Shown here: positions 25,984-35,025 of the stretch, piece after piece | Position numbering within the stretch: the stretch's first letter is position 1 | How the letters are laid out: every line of letters starts with the position of its first letter | Source: Paenibacillus fonticola DSM 21315 | GTDB lineage: Bacteria > Bacillota > Bacilli > Paenibacillales > Paenibacillaceae | Assembly: GCF_000381905.1 (NCBI RefSeq) | Contig: NZ_KB907252.1 | Span: 124,001-188,000 of the forward strand | Direction: 5' to 3' | DNA: 64,000 nucleotides | The notes under the pieces: model-generated | Seen by the model: only the letters and a program-made list of their open reading frames with translations | What the model was told of the DNA's origin: nothing | Database searches by the model: none | Program-made: the position numbers and the translations under genes

Positions 25984-28611
25984 TTATTTTGCTGTTCTGA
26001 GGCGCATGAACACCTTAATCAACTCGTTAACGAAAAGCGGAATTAAGGCCAGAACAATGACGACTCCCCAATCGGCGAGGGACAGGTTATGCACTTTGAA
26101 GGCCGCGGCCAGAAACGGAATGCTGATCGAGGCAAACTGCAGGGCCAGCCCGGCAATGACCGCGCCGACCAGAAGCTTGTTGGAGAACAGGCCGACCTGG
26201 AAAATGGACTTCGTGTCGCTCCGTTTCGTAAAGGAGTAGAACAGCTGGGATGCGGCCAATACGACAAACGCCATCGTCCGCGCATAAGTCATCGCTTCAT
26301 CGGTAATATTCGCTGAAGTCATGCTGAAGCCGTGTTCTCGCAGCCCCAAATAGAAGGCTACCAAAGTCAGAGAACCGATCAGGAGGCCGCCGAGAATTGC
26401 CCGAAACGCTGCACCACCGGCAAAGAAGCTCTCCTTCGGATCCCGGGGCTTCCGCTTCATCACATCTTTCTCGCCTGGATCGACACCAAGCGCGATCGCT
26501 GGCAAAGTATCCGTCACCAGGTTGATCCAGAGAATCTGGGTCGCCAGGAGCGGCAGCGGCCAGAAGAACAAAATCGAGGCCAGAATCGCTACAACTTCGC
26601 CGAAATTACAGGACAGAAGGAAAGTGACTGTCTTGCGGATGTTCGCATAAATATTTCGCCCTTCCCGGATCGCGTGCACGATGGTGGTGAAATTATCGTC
26701 GGTCAATATCATGTCGCTGGCACCCTTGGAGACGTCGGTGCCGGTAATGCCCATCGCTACGCCGATGTCAGCGGTCTTCAGAGATGGCGCATCGTTCACT
26801 CCGTCGCCGGTCATTGAGACGATGTTGCCTTGCGCTTTAAATGCTTTGACGATTTTAACTTTGTGCTCTGGCGAGACGCGGGCAAATACCCGGATATTCT
26901 TGATTTTCTGGGTAAAAACCTCGTCGGAGAGCTCATCGATTTCCGCGCCCGTCATGCTCTGCTCGATCGAGCTGGCAATGCCGAGCTCTTTGGCGATCGC
27001 CACGGCGGTGTTGCGATGGTCGCCGGTAATCATGACCGGCGTAATGCCCGCCATTTTCGCTTCGTGAATGGAATCCTTCACTTCGACTCTTGGCGGATCG
27101 ATCATGCCGACGAAGCCTAAGATCGTCAAATCCTGCTCCATCTGCTCAGGCTCCAGCATTTCCTCGGTATCCTTATAAGCTGCACCGAGAACCCGCAAAG
27201 CATCGTCCGACATCCCTTCGGCCGCCTGCAAGTATTGCTGCTTCAGCTCTTCGGTCAGCGGAACCACTTCCCCGTCCACAACGGCCGAGGTAGAGATCTT
27301 CAGCAGCTGGTCGATGGCCCCTTTCGTATGGACACGATAGCCCTGTCTCGTCTTGTTTAGCGTAGACATGAGCTTGCGGTCGGAGTCGAATGGCTTCTCG
27401 GAGACCCGCTTGTACTCCGCTTCCAGTGATTTTTTCATAATATTGTTCTGCTCGCCATAAATGACAAGGGCTACTTCCGTCGGGTCGCCCGTGCTTTCCC
27501 CGTTCTCATGGGTCGCGTCAGAGCAGAGCACGAAGGTCTTAATCAGCTCTACCGGAGGTTCATCACCCAGCGGCGTAGCGGTATAGTATTTTACGACCGT
27601 CATTTTGTTCTGGGTCAGGGTACCTGTCTTATCCGAGCAAATGATACTGACAGAGCCCAGCGTCTCCACGGCGGGCAGCTTCTTCACGATCGCGTGAATC
27701 CGCGACATCCGGGTCACGCCAAGCGCGAGGACGATCGCGACGATGGCCGGCAGCCCTTCAGGGATAGCAGCTACAGCCAAACTGATGGCGGTTAAGAACA
27801 ACTCAAACAAATCTCGTTTTTGAATCAGACCGATAACGAAAATCAAGACGCAGATGGCAATGGCGATGTAGCCCAGTGTCTTGCCGAGCTCTTCCAGCTT
27901 TTTCTGCAGCGGGGTCAACCCATGCGTATCCTCGTCGAGAATGGTGGCGATTTTCCCCATCTCCGTATTCATTCCGGTCGCTACGGCAATCCCTTCTCCC
28001 CTTCCATAGGTCACAAGGGTGGACATGAACGCCATATTGGACATATCGCCAACCGTGATTTTGGGATCATCCAGTCGTGCTTCGGCGTCTTTGTCAGAAG
28101 GAACGGACTCCCCGGTTAACGCGGATTCCTCAATCTGCAGATTGGCGCTCTCCAGCAGCCGGAGATCCGCAGGGATGTACCGCCCTGCATCGAGGATGAC
28201 GATGTCTCCGGGTACGATGTCCTCGGAATTGATCTCCTTCACCTCGCCCTGACGGCGAACGAGCGACTTCGGCGTAGTCATTTGCTGCAGCGCTTCAATC
28301 GCTTTCTCCGCCTTATGCTCCTGGAATACACCAATCACCGCATTGAGCACAACGACGGCCAGGATAATGACCGCATCCACGTATTCCCCCACGATAAGGG
28401 TCACCACAGCAGCAGCCAGGAGCACATAAATGAGCATATCTTTTAACTGGGCGAAAAAAAGGGCGACCATGCTCTTCTTCGGCTTGCCCTTCAGTTTGTT
28501 CGGGCCGTGCTTCTCCAGCCTCGCTCGTACTTCTTCCTCGGAAAGCCCTTTAGCCGGGTCGACAGCAAGCTCCTTCAGTACTTCTTCCTGCGATTTCGCA
28601 TGCCACATCAA
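25984..28611 (-). CDS. Calcium-translocating P-type ATPase (SERCA-like, PacL/YloB type)
   Basis: 875 residues. An N-terminal cation ATPase domain (KSQEEVLKELAVDPAKGLSE), actuator motif LTGESVPSD, phosphorylation motif ICSDKTGTLTQNKM, nucleotide-binding KGAIDQLL and hinge TGDGVNDAPSLKTADIG are in order. Ten membrane helices are predicted, with IPEGLPAIVAI (M4, Ca-binding PEGL) and NLVTDTLPAIALG (M6). These mark type IIA calcium pumps exporting Ca2+ from the cytoplasm. In B. subtilis YloB is linked to spore formation. ATG at 28611 follows AAGAGGTG. Monocistronic, with a terminator downstream. Confidence 0.95.
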   Translation of the reverse strand: MMWHAKSQEEVLKELAVDPAKGLSEEEVRARLEKHGPNKLKGKPKKSMVALFFAQLKDMLIYVLLAAAVVTLIVGEYVDAVIILAVVVLNAVIGVFQEHKAEKAIEALQQMTTPKSLVRRQGEVKEINSEDIVPGDIVILDAGRYIPADLRLLESANLQIEESALTGESVPSDKDAEARLDDPKITVGDMSNMAFMSTLVTYGRGEGIAVATGMNTEMGKIATILDEDTHGLTPLQKKLEELGKTLGYIAIAICVLIFVIGLIQKRDLFELFLTAISLAVAAIPEGLPAIVAIVLALGVTRMSRIHAIVKKLPAVETLGSVSIICSDKTGTLTQNKMTVVKYYTATPLGDEPPVELIKTFVLCSDATHENGESTGDPTEVALVIYGEQNNIMKKSLEAEYKRVSEKPFDSDRKLMSTLNKTRQGYRVHTKGAIDQLLKISTSAVVDGEVVPLTEELKQQYLQAAEGMSDDALRVLGAAYKDTEEMLEPEQMEQDLTILGFVGMIDPPRVEVKDSIHEAKMAGITPVMITGDHRNTAVAIAKELGIASSIEQSMTGAEIDELSDEVFTQKIKNIRVFARVSPEHKVKIVKAFKAQGNIVSMTGDGVNDAPSLKTADIGVAMGITGTDVSKGASDMILTDDNFTTIVHAIREGRNIYANIRKTVTFLLSCNFGEVVAILASILFFWPLPLLATQILWINLVTDTLPAIALGVDPGEKDVMKRKPRDPKESFFAGGAAFRAILGGLLIGSLTLVAFYLGLREHGFSMTSANITDEAMTYARTMAFVVLAASQLFYSFTKRSDTKSIFQVGLFSNKLLVGAVIAGLALQFASISIPFLAAAFKVHNLSLADWGVVIVLALIPLFVNELIKVFMRLRTAK

Positions 28612-28905
28612 GAAACACCTCTTATTATATTGATAATATGTATATCTGCATTACCTATATATTGTAAACCTAATCGATCAGAAATAATCGACAGGATTAA
28701 TACTATATACGTAGGTGATGGCAAAATGTAGTCAAAAAAAGAACACCGCCCTTTTAAATAATCTTTTTGAAACGGATACAGCCTCGGCCAATCTGATCCA
28801 TGCCGTACTGGCAATCCCTGCTGACGACGATTTGTTCCAACCCATTAAATCTAGCCATGATTCGGTTATAATCAATACTAGTAAACCTAATTGTGGAGGA
28901 CCAAT

Positions 28906-29580
28906 ATGGAACCTAGGGCGATGCACTCGTGGAAGCTGAGTGAAGAAGAAGCCATTCAATTGCAGCAGAAGCTGGCAAGGCAAGTGATAACAGAGGATCA
29001 GCTGGCTGACGTCCAATATGTCGCCGGAGTCGACGTGGCCTATAGCAAGCATAGCGACAAGTTAATCGCTGCCGTAGTGATTTTGGAGGCGGATTCTTTG
29101 AAAGTTGCAGAGTCCGTCGTCGTTGAAGATCACGTGCAATTCCCTTATATCCCAGGACTATTCTCGTTTAGGGAGCTGCCGCCTGTCATTAAGGCATTTC
29201 AGCAGATCCAGACGCCGCCGCAATTGATTGTGTGCGATGGGCAGGGTTTGGCTCATCCGCGGAGCTTTGGCCTAGCCAGCCACTTGGGTGTCCTTTTCGA
29301 TATGCCTGCCATTGGCTGCGGCAAGACTAGATTGCTAGGGGAGTTCGAGGAACCCAGCTTGGTTAGAGGGTCTGTGTCCCCATTAGTTGATCATGGCAAA
29401 GTCATAGGCAGCGTGGTAAGAACACAGGATGGGATCAAGCCGATTTTCGTCTCGGTAGGACATAAAATTTCACTGGCGACAGCCTGCGACTGGATATTGA
29501 AGCTAGCACCGCGTTACCGCCTGCCGGAGACAACACGCCAAGCGGACCAGCTGGTGAACAGGGTTTTGGAAAAAAAATGA
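28906..29580 (+). CDS. nfi: Endonuclease V
   Basis: 224 residues from the ATG at 28906, which has GGAGG 8 bases upstream; an earlier in-frame start at 28891 lies before that site. Family motifs: YVAGVDVAYSK (metal-binding Asp), FPYIPGLFSFRELPP, LIVCDGQGLAHPRSFGLASH and MPAIGCGKTRLLGEF. Endonuclease V cleaves DNA one phosphodiester 3' of deaminated bases such as hypoxanthine; some members act on inosine in RNA. The gene stands alone, with a strong terminator. Confidence 0.95.
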   Translation: MEPRAMHSWKLSEEEAIQLQQKLARQVITEDQLADVQYVAGVDVAYSKHSDKLIAAVVILEADSLKVAESVVVEDHVQFPYIPGLFSFRELPPVIKAFQQIQTPPQLIVCDGQGLAHPRSFGLASHLGVLFDMPAIGCGKTRLLGEFEEPSLVRGSVSPLVDHGKVIGSVVRTQDGIKPIFVSVGHKISLATACDWILKLAPRYRLPETTRQADQLVNRVLEKK

Positions 29581-29593
29581 CCTCGTGTATCTT

Positions 29594-29630
29594 TTAATCC
29601 TGACAACTATGTTGTCAGGATTGTTAGTTT
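29594..29630 (+). terminator. Terminator of nfi
   Basis: Perfect 12-base stem aatcctgacaac (29596-29607) and gttgtcaggatt (29611-29622) with a 3-base loop and GTTAGTTT after it. Confidence 0.85.
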
Positions 29631-29681
29631 AGGATAAGAGACAGATCACCCACACTTCACTGACCAAGGGGGAGGATACGC

Positions 29682-30596
29682 ATGAGACTGGATCGTTTGC
29701 TGGGAATCGCGTTGGAGCTGATGGCCAAAAAAAGGGTAACCGCTGCAGAACTCGCCGCCAAGTTTGAGGTTTCGATCCGCACCGTCTACCGTGATGTCGA
29801 ACTGATCAATCGGGCTGGCATCCCGGTCGCTTCGTTTACCGGCGCAGATGGCGGGTTCGAGTTGATGAACGGATTTTTCCTGACGCGGCAGTACTTCTCG
29901 GTCGATGACTTGTCGGTGATCTATATGCTTTTGAAGGCGATGGAAGGAGCAATGGGAGGTGCCGTAGCACCCGCAATGCGGAAGCTGGCCAGCCTGAACC
30001 CGCTACTAGCGAACGAAGGAAGTCACGAAGCCGTCATTCTGAACATCAGCACGTTGGACTTTGAGAGGGATTACGTTCAGGAGCTTTTCCGAGCTGTCCG
30101 GCAATCCCGCGTCGTCAGGCTGGAATACACAAGCACATCCGGCACAGCGACCGAGCGCAGCGTGGAGCCGCTGAATCTCTTGTGGGAAAAAGGCATCTGG
30201 TACCTGGAAGGGTACTGTCGATCGCGCCAATCAAAACGGTACTTTCGCGTATCGCGAATTACCTCGCTCGACGTGTCCGAGGAATTGTTCGTCCCTAGGC
30301 AAATTTCGGACGAGTCGGAACAGGACGAAATTCAAGGTATTCACGCCCATCTTCGCTTCGACCTGACGGTTCGCACCCGTGTATTAGAGCAATTCCCGGG
30401 TGAATGCGTGTATCAGGGAGATTGGATCGATGTGTACACGACCTTTTACAAGAAAGAGTATGCGCTATCGGTCATCGCCAGCTACGGAATGAACGTCGAG
30501 ATTGTATCTCCGGCTGAGCTGCAAGACGACGTCATCGCCCATATCGAAGCCATCCGCCAGCATTACGCGAGAAAACGAGGAGGAAATATAAAATGA
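29682..30596 (+). CDS. WYL-domain transcriptional regulator with HTH_11 (YafY type)
   Basis: 304 residues. The N-terminal winged helix is MRLDRLLGIALELMAKKRVT followed by AAELAAKFEVSIRTVYRDVE; the WYL domain lies around residues 140-215 (GIWYLEGYCRSRQSKRYFRV), and a C-terminal WCX extension follows. WYL regulators bind nucleic-acid-like or other ligands and usually control adjacent genes. It starts after GGGGGAGG and overlaps the next gene by ATGA, heading a four-gene operon with an NmrA-like reductase and a two-component ABC exporter. Confidence 0.92.
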   Translation: MRLDRLLGIALELMAKKRVTAAELAAKFEVSIRTVYRDVELINRAGIPVASFTGADGGFELMNGFFLTRQYFSVDDLSVIYMLLKAMEGAMGGAVAPAMRKLASLNPLLANEGSHEAVILNISTLDFERDYVQELFRAVRQSRVVRLEYTSTSGTATERSVEPLNLLWEKGIWYLEGYCRSRQSKRYFRVSRITSLDVSEELFVPRQISDESEQDEIQGIHAHLRFDLTVRTRVLEQFPGECVYQGDWIDVYTTFYKKEYALSVIASYGMNVEIVSPAELQDDVIAHIEAIRQHYARKRGGNIK

Positions 30597-31423
30597 CGAT
30601 TTTGGTGATAGGGGCAACAGGAACGGTTGGACAACATGTAACGGAGCTGCTGGTGCAGCGGGGAAGTTCCGTAAGGGCACTGACGCGTAATCCCGAACGG
30701 GCGAAAGCCAAGCTGCCGGAAGGCGTACAGATCGCGGCGGGTGATCTAATGAAGCCGGAGACTCTGAAGGAAGCGTTGCAAGGGATCGAGGCCATGTTCT
30801 TGATTATCTCCAGCGACGAGCCCAATGCTGATCTCAACACGGACCCGCAAGTTGTAGCGCTGGCAGAAGCTGCCGGTGTAAAGCGAGTTGTCGTACTGGT
30901 CGGTTATGAGGAAGGACCGGCAGAGGAAACGCTGCGGGCCAGCGGCATGCAATGGACGCTGGTTAAGCCGGCCGAATTCATGGCCAACGTGCTAGCGGAT
31001 TGGGGGGAGACCATCCGAACGGAAGGCGTCGTGCGGGAGTTCTACGGGGACGCGCTGAGCGCGCGGGTACACGAAAGCGATATTGCTGCCGTTGCCGTCG
31101 AAGCACTGTTAGGCGAGGGCCATCACAGCCGAAGCTATCCGCTGACCGGACCCGAAGCGCTGACGCGCCGAGAAGTAGTTAACGCGATCGCTACGGCGGT
31201 CGGCAAGGATATCCCCTTTATCGAGTTGAGCGAGGAAGAAGCACGGCAGCAATGGCGGGATCAAGGCTACGACGAGGAGAGCGTTGATTTTTTTGTACAG
31301 ATGGCGAAAAATCCACCAGAAGCTGGCTATACCGTGTTGACGACGATCGAGCAAGTACTTGGGCGGCCAGCCCGGACGTTTGCCGAGTGGGCTGACGAGC
31401 ATAAACGGATGTTTCTATCCTAA
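30593..31423 (+). CDS. NmrA-like NAD(P)-binding oxidoreductase (atypical SDR)
   Basis: 276 residues. The N-terminal Rossmann motif MTILVIGATGTVGQHV and the NmrA-type body (VVALAEAAGVKRVVVLVGYE, WTLVKPAEFMANVL, VHESDIAAVAVEAL, YPLTGPEALTRREVV) are clear. No Tyr-xxx-Lys SDR catalytic pair is evident, so it may be a redox sensor or a reductase of unusual type. Co-translated with the WYL regulator and 24 bases ahead of the exporter genes, suggesting a small-molecule detoxification unit. Confidence 0.9.
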   Translation: MTILVIGATGTVGQHVTELLVQRGSSVRALTRNPERAKAKLPEGVQIAAGDLMKPETLKEALQGIEAMFLIISSDEPNADLNTDPQVVALAEAAGVKRVVVLVGYEEGPAEETLRASGMQWTLVKPAEFMANVLADWGETIRTEGVVREFYGDALSARVHESDIAAVAVEALLGEGHHSRSYPLTGPEALTRREVVNAIATAVGKDIPFIELSEEEARQQWRDQGYDEESVDFFVQMAKNPPEAGYTVLTTIEQVLGRPARTFAEWADEHKRMFLS

Positions 31424-31447
31424 TGGGGAGCAGAGGAGGAATAAAAG

Positions 31448-32398
31448 ATGGCCTACGCCATTGAAGCGCAAGGTTTGCGCAAATCGTTCCAGACGCATGA
31501 GGCAGTGCGCGGAGTGGACCTGGCGATTCGGCAAGGGGAATTGTTCGCGCTCCTCGGGCCGAACGGCGCCGGCAAGACGACGACGATCCATATGCTGACA
31601 ACGCTGCTGCGTCCGGATGAGGGAACTGCGAGCATCTCCGGATACGATGTGGTCAAGGATGCCACTGTCGTGCGCAGGCACATCAGCGTCACGGGTCAAT
31701 ATGCGGCACTGGACGAGGGGCTTACCGGCTGGCAAAACCTGACCCTGTTCGCGGGGCTTCACGGCTATTCACGCAAGGATGCCCACGCGCTTGCGACAGA
31801 ATTGCTCGGATCTTTCAATCTGGAGGATGCCGGAAGCCGAACCGTCGGAACATATTCCGGCGGCATGCACAGACGGCTGGACCTTGCAGCCGGCATTCTC
31901 TCGGCGCCCCAGGTGATGTTCCTCGATGAGCCGACAACCGGGCTAGATCCCCAGAGCCGGCGTGAATTGTGGGAGGCGGTGCGCCGTTTGGTGAAGAATG
32001 GGACAACTGTGCTATTGACGACTCAGTACCTGGAAGAAGCCGACCAATTGGCCGATCGCATCGGTTTCATTGCCCAAGGCAGGATCATCGCCGTCGACAC
32101 GCCGGAGCAGCTCAAAGCATCGATCGGCGGCAAGACGTTGACGATCAGACTGGCGGAGGGAACCGATTCAGCCGACATTTGTCATCTGCTCGCAAGCGAA
32201 CATGGGCTAGCGGCCCATTCGGAAGAAGACGAGCTGATTGTGAAAGCGGCTGTGCCGGAAGCCGCATTAGCGCATGCCGTCATCGGCACGCTTATCGGTC
32301 AGGGGGCAGCGATCGATGATTTCGCCTTGAGTGAGCCAACCCTTGACGATGTGTACTTCGCGCTGACCCCAAATCGCGGAAGTGAGGTGGGAACATGA
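31448..32398 (+). CDS. ABC exporter ATPase, DrrA type (daunorubicin resistance family)
   Basis: 316 residues. Walker A GPNGAGKTTTIHML, signature YSGGMHRRLDLAAGIL, Walker B VMFLDEPTTGLDPQSRRELW and the H-loop LTTQYLEEADQLADRI are intact. The C-terminal extension ending FALSEPTLDDVYFALT is typical of the DrrA subgroup, which exports drugs or lipids with a DrrB membrane partner. GAGGAGG precedes the ATG; the stop overlaps the permease start (ATGA). Confidence 0.94.
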   Translation: MAYAIEAQGLRKSFQTHEAVRGVDLAIRQGELFALLGPNGAGKTTTIHMLTTLLRPDEGTASISGYDVVKDATVVRRHISVTGQYAALDEGLTGWQNLTLFAGLHGYSRKDAHALATELLGSFNLEDAGSRTVGTYSGGMHRRLDLAAGILSAPQVMFLDEPTTGLDPQSRRELWEAVRRLVKNGTTVLLTTQYLEEADQLADRIGFIAQGRIIAVDTPEQLKASIGGKTLTIRLAEGTDSADICHLLASEHGLAAHSEEDELIVKAAVPEAALAHAVIGTLIGQGAAIDDFALSEPTLDDVYFALTPNRGSEVGT

Positions 32399-33204
32399 GT
32401 ATTCCGCAGACGTATGAAGGGCGAAAACCGCGGCGAAGTCCAAGCGGCCTGGTCGCAACTGCGCTGTTCATGCGAAGAACGCTACACCATATGGGGAACA
32501 ACGGCATCGGCCTGGCCGTTGAGGCGGTCTTGTCGCCGATCATCATGCTGCTCATCTTCACCTTCTTGTTCAGTGGGGCGATTGCCGGTTCCGTCAGCGG
32601 GTATATTCAATATCTACTGCCGGGCATCCTCGTACTGACAGTTGTGCCAATGACGGTGTATAGCGGTACAACGTTATGCACGGATATCGCCAGAGGCGTC
32701 TATCATCGGTTCCGCACGATGCCGTTCTGGCAGCCTGCTGCCCTCTTCGGTTCGGTTATCGCCGATGGCTTGCGCTATTTGGCAGCAGTGCTCACCGTTC
32801 TGACAATCGGACTTGCGCTTGGATTCCGACCGGACGGGGGTGTAGGTGGCGCTGTGCTGGCGGCGGTATACGTTTTGTTTTTTGCCTATAGTGTCAGTTG
32901 GGTATTTTCGCTCATAGGTAATGTAGCCAAGCAACCGGAGACGGTATCAGGCACGAGCATGATGCTCGTGTACCCCCTCCTGTTCGCCAGCAACGTACTC
33001 GTCGACACATCGACAATGCCCCGATGGCTGCAGGTAGTGGTCGATGTGAACCCGATTAGTACAGCCGTTGCTCTGACGCGCGGACTGTTTCACGGAACTG
33101 CGGACACAGCCGACCTTGCGGCGGGCATCGGTGTTGGCCTGCTGCTGATCGTCGTCCTCGCTCCGCTGACAATATACGTTTATTTAAAGAGGCAAGTGAG
33201 GTAA
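32395..33204 (+). CDS. ABC-2 type exporter permease, DrrB type
   Basis: 269 residues with six hydrophobic segments and the ABC-2 signature region YPLLFASNVLVDTSTMP. It pairs with the preceding ATPase. Substrate unknown; the family exports anthracyclines and other amphiphiles. Its residues 15-40 (RRSPSGLVATALFMRRTLHH) lead to the first helix at about 40-65. Last gene of the WYL-regulated operon. Confidence 0.92.
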   Translation: MSIPQTYEGRKPRRSPSGLVATALFMRRTLHHMGNNGIGLAVEAVLSPIIMLLIFTFLFSGAIAGSVSGYIQYLLPGILVLTVVPMTVYSGTTLCTDIARGVYHRFRTMPFWQPAALFGSVIADGLRYLAAVLTVLTIGLALGFRPDGGVGGAVLAAVYVLFFAYSVSWVFSLIGNVAKQPETVSGTSMMLVYPLLFASNVLVDTSTMPRWLQVVVDVNPISTAVALTRGLFHGTADTADLAAGIGVGLLLIVVLAPLTIYVYLKRQVR

Positions 33205-33238
33205 GAGAGTTCTCATTTCATTAAAAAAACTATCCAAG

Positions 33239-33310
33239 GGAGGCGGCTATGATCAAAAATTTATCGCCTCCGCAGCATGGGCAGGCAATTATTTCGCCTG
33301 CCTATGCTGC
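33239..33310 (+). terminator. Two adjacent hairpins downstream of the exporter operon
   Basis: Arms ggaggcg (33239-33245)/cgcctcc (33265-33271) are followed at once by a second stem, gcagcatgggcaggc (33272-33286) with gcctgcctatgctgc (33296-33310), one G-T mismatch. Neither is followed by a T-run. They probably mark the end of the operon and separate it from the convergent XRE gene. Confidence 0.5.
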
Positions 33311-33351
33311 TCAAGATGTGATCTGTCGAATAGATTTTTTCCAAACAGCCT

Positions 33352-33570
33352 TTACTTCCCTTCATCTACAAGCGTTATGATTTTACGGATATCGGTGATT
33401 TGTAAAGCCTCTGCTATTTGCTCAATATGCCGGAAATTAATATTTTCGCGCTTCCCATTAACCAATTCAGAGATGGCCGCCCGGCGAACATCGGATTGCA
33501 ATGATAATTCATTAATCGACATTCCCTGTTGCTTCAACAAGTCCCCTAATGTAATTTTCACTTTTTTCAT
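33352..33570 (-). CDS. Small XRE-family transcriptional regulator
   Basis: 72 residues, almost entirely a Cro/CI helix-turn-helix: KITLGDLLKQQGMSINELSL then QSDVRRAAISELVNGKRENI. The two upstream palindromes at 33604-33658 lie in its divergent promoter region and suggest autoregulation and control of the divergent gene at 33708. It has the same size and layout as the XRE protein at 51658-51861 but is not closely alike. Confidence 0.85.
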   Translation of the reverse strand: MKKVKITLGDLLKQQGMSINELSLQSDVRRAAISELVNGKRENINFRHIEQIAEALQITDIRKIITLVDEGK

Positions 33571-33603
33571 CTTAATCCCCTTATTTAGTTTTACCCTATT
33601 GAT

Positions 33604-33658
33604 TGTACCTATAAGCGTACGATATAATCCATCCCAACGATGTACGCCTATGCGTACA
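33604..33658. promoter_or_regulatory. Twin XRE operators
   Basis: Site 2 is a perfect dyad TGTACGC-ctat-GCGTACA at 33641-33658; site 1 (TGTAC ... GCGTAC, 33604-33620) is an imperfect copy 37 bases away. They sit between the XRE gene and the divergent gene at 33708. Confidence 0.75.
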
Positions 33659-33707
33659 CAAATACGTGATGCTGAGCTTTTTTAGGAAAGGATGACAATA
33701 CACTCCT

Positions 33708-34055
33708 ATGCCGACCCGTATTTGTATTGTTTTAGGCCCTTATGATTCCAATGATTTAGATTACACTGTAGCCCATGGTTACTTGGTTCGTGATCATTTT
33801 GCTTTGTATGTAACAGATAGTTACCTTTGGTTACGAAAAGTCCAAAAGGCCATAGATCATACTTATTTATACATAGACGATCCCAATTGTTCAGGTTTAA
33901 TTCTGGCTGCTGGCATAACACAAACAAACTCAAGCTTTATCTTGGACATAATGGACAAGCTGATTCAGATAAGTGCTCTAGACTTTTTGATAACTGAATT
34001 CTGTAATCTGGTAAATGGCGACGTATTCTTAAGCGTTAATGAGACGCTTATATAA
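33708..34055 (+). CDS. Hypothetical protein divergent from XRE regulator
   Basis: 115 residues, not recognised. It begins MPTRICIVLGPYDSNDLDY and is mixed alpha/beta in appearance with no signal peptide or membrane helix. AGGAAAGGATG upstream supports the ATG start. Control by the divergent XRE repressor through the twin operators is likely. A terminator follows directly. Confidence 0.6.
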   Translation: MPTRICIVLGPYDSNDLDYTVAHGYLVRDHFALYVTDSYLWLRKVQKAIDHTYLYIDDPNCSGLILAAGITQTNSSFILDIMDKLIQISALDFLITEFCNLVNGDVFLSVNETLI

Positions 34056-34065
34056 TATTTGCGCA

Positions 34066-34110
34066 CTAAAAAAGCTCATCCGTAATTCAATTTGGAATGA
34101 GCTTTTTTTG
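34066..34110 (+). terminator. Terminator of the hypothetical gene at 33708
   Basis: Hairpin with arms AAAAAGCTCAT (from 34068) and ATGAGCTTTTTTT (34097-34109); one of a family of similar hairpins in this window. Confidence 0.85.
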
Positions 34111-34196
34111 TATTTCATAAACAGCGGTACTACTTTTTTCGGATTAGGGAAAGGTAACAGAATGATAAAACATAAACTTTTTGAAAGGATGAGAAC

Positions 34197-34688
34197 ATGA
34201 CGAGTTCTGTTACCGACAATCAGGAAGCGATCCAAACCGTTCATGAATTAATCAAAGGAATTGAAACCGCGATGCTAACGACAGTTTCAGAAGAGGGACT
34301 CGTTTCTCGACCCATGAAAACCCAGGACGTTGAGTTTGACGGAACTCTTTGGTTCCTGACAAAGAAGGATAGCGGCAAATTCCACGAGTTGCTTCAGAAT
34401 CAACATGTGAACGTAGCCTATGTGGGAAAATCCTTTGTCTCTATCCGTGGTAAAGCTGAATTGGTGGAGGATCAGGAGAAATTGCAACAATTTTGGAATC
34501 CGATGTACGAGGAACTACTTGAAACCACCTCTGACGATCCTAATCTGGTTCTCATAAAGGTAAATGCAGAAACTGCTGAGTACTGGGATTCGGGTAATAA
34601 ATTCAAAATGGTAACATTCTTGTTTCGCAGAATGTTAGGCAAGAATACCGAGGGGACGGATATGAATCAGATCGTAAATTTGACTTGA
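34197..34688 (+). CDS. General stress protein 26-like, pyridoxamine 5'-phosphate oxidase-fold protein
   Basis: 163 residues of the split-barrel flavin-binding fold: AMLTTVSEEGLVSRPMKT, LWFLTKKDSGKFHELLQNQ, HVNVAYVGKSFVSIRGKAEL and LIKVNAETAEYWDSGN. Relatives such as B. subtilis YdaG belong to the general stress regulon and may bind FMN or F420-like cofactors; true PNPOx activity is unlikely. AAAGGATGAG lies upstream of the ATG. Stands alone. Confidence 0.88.
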   Translation: MTSSVTDNQEAIQTVHELIKGIETAMLTTVSEEGLVSRPMKTQDVEFDGTLWFLTKKDSGKFHELLQNQHVNVAYVGKSFVSIRGKAELVEDQEKLQQFWNPMYEELLETTSDDPNLVLIKVNAETAEYWDSGNKFKMVTFLFRRMLGKNTEGTDMNQIVNLT

Positions 34689-34742
34689 GACCATGTTTTG
34701 TAGACAAGGTTCTCTGTCTGTAGCGGTAGGTTTTCATAAATC

Positions 34743-34764
34743 TGGCCACCAATCATGGTGGCCA
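34743..34764. other. Hairpin in the 337-base gap 34689-35025
   Basis: Perfect 9-base arms tggccacca and tggtggcca with a 4-base loop, followed by AAAAAT on the plus strand. It may end the stress-protein transcript. Nothing else recognisable is in this gap. Confidence 0.5.
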
Positions 34765-35025
34765 AAAATATGGACACACCCTTGCCATTAAGGGAACTAA
34801 TTAAAAATAGTCGAGTGACTCATGATTCATTTCTCTGCCGGAATCAACGTTGACCAGGACGATTCATTCACTGTTCCTGTGAACCGGTAAACGGGCTAAT
34901 AATACCCTTTTGAATCGTAGATACAGGTCACGTCAAAATGTGGTACGCAATGTTTTTCGTTCAGCTTTTAACATTAGTGACTTATAAGACTGCCGAAGAT
35001 TCGTATAGTCGTCCCCCGCCTCTGC

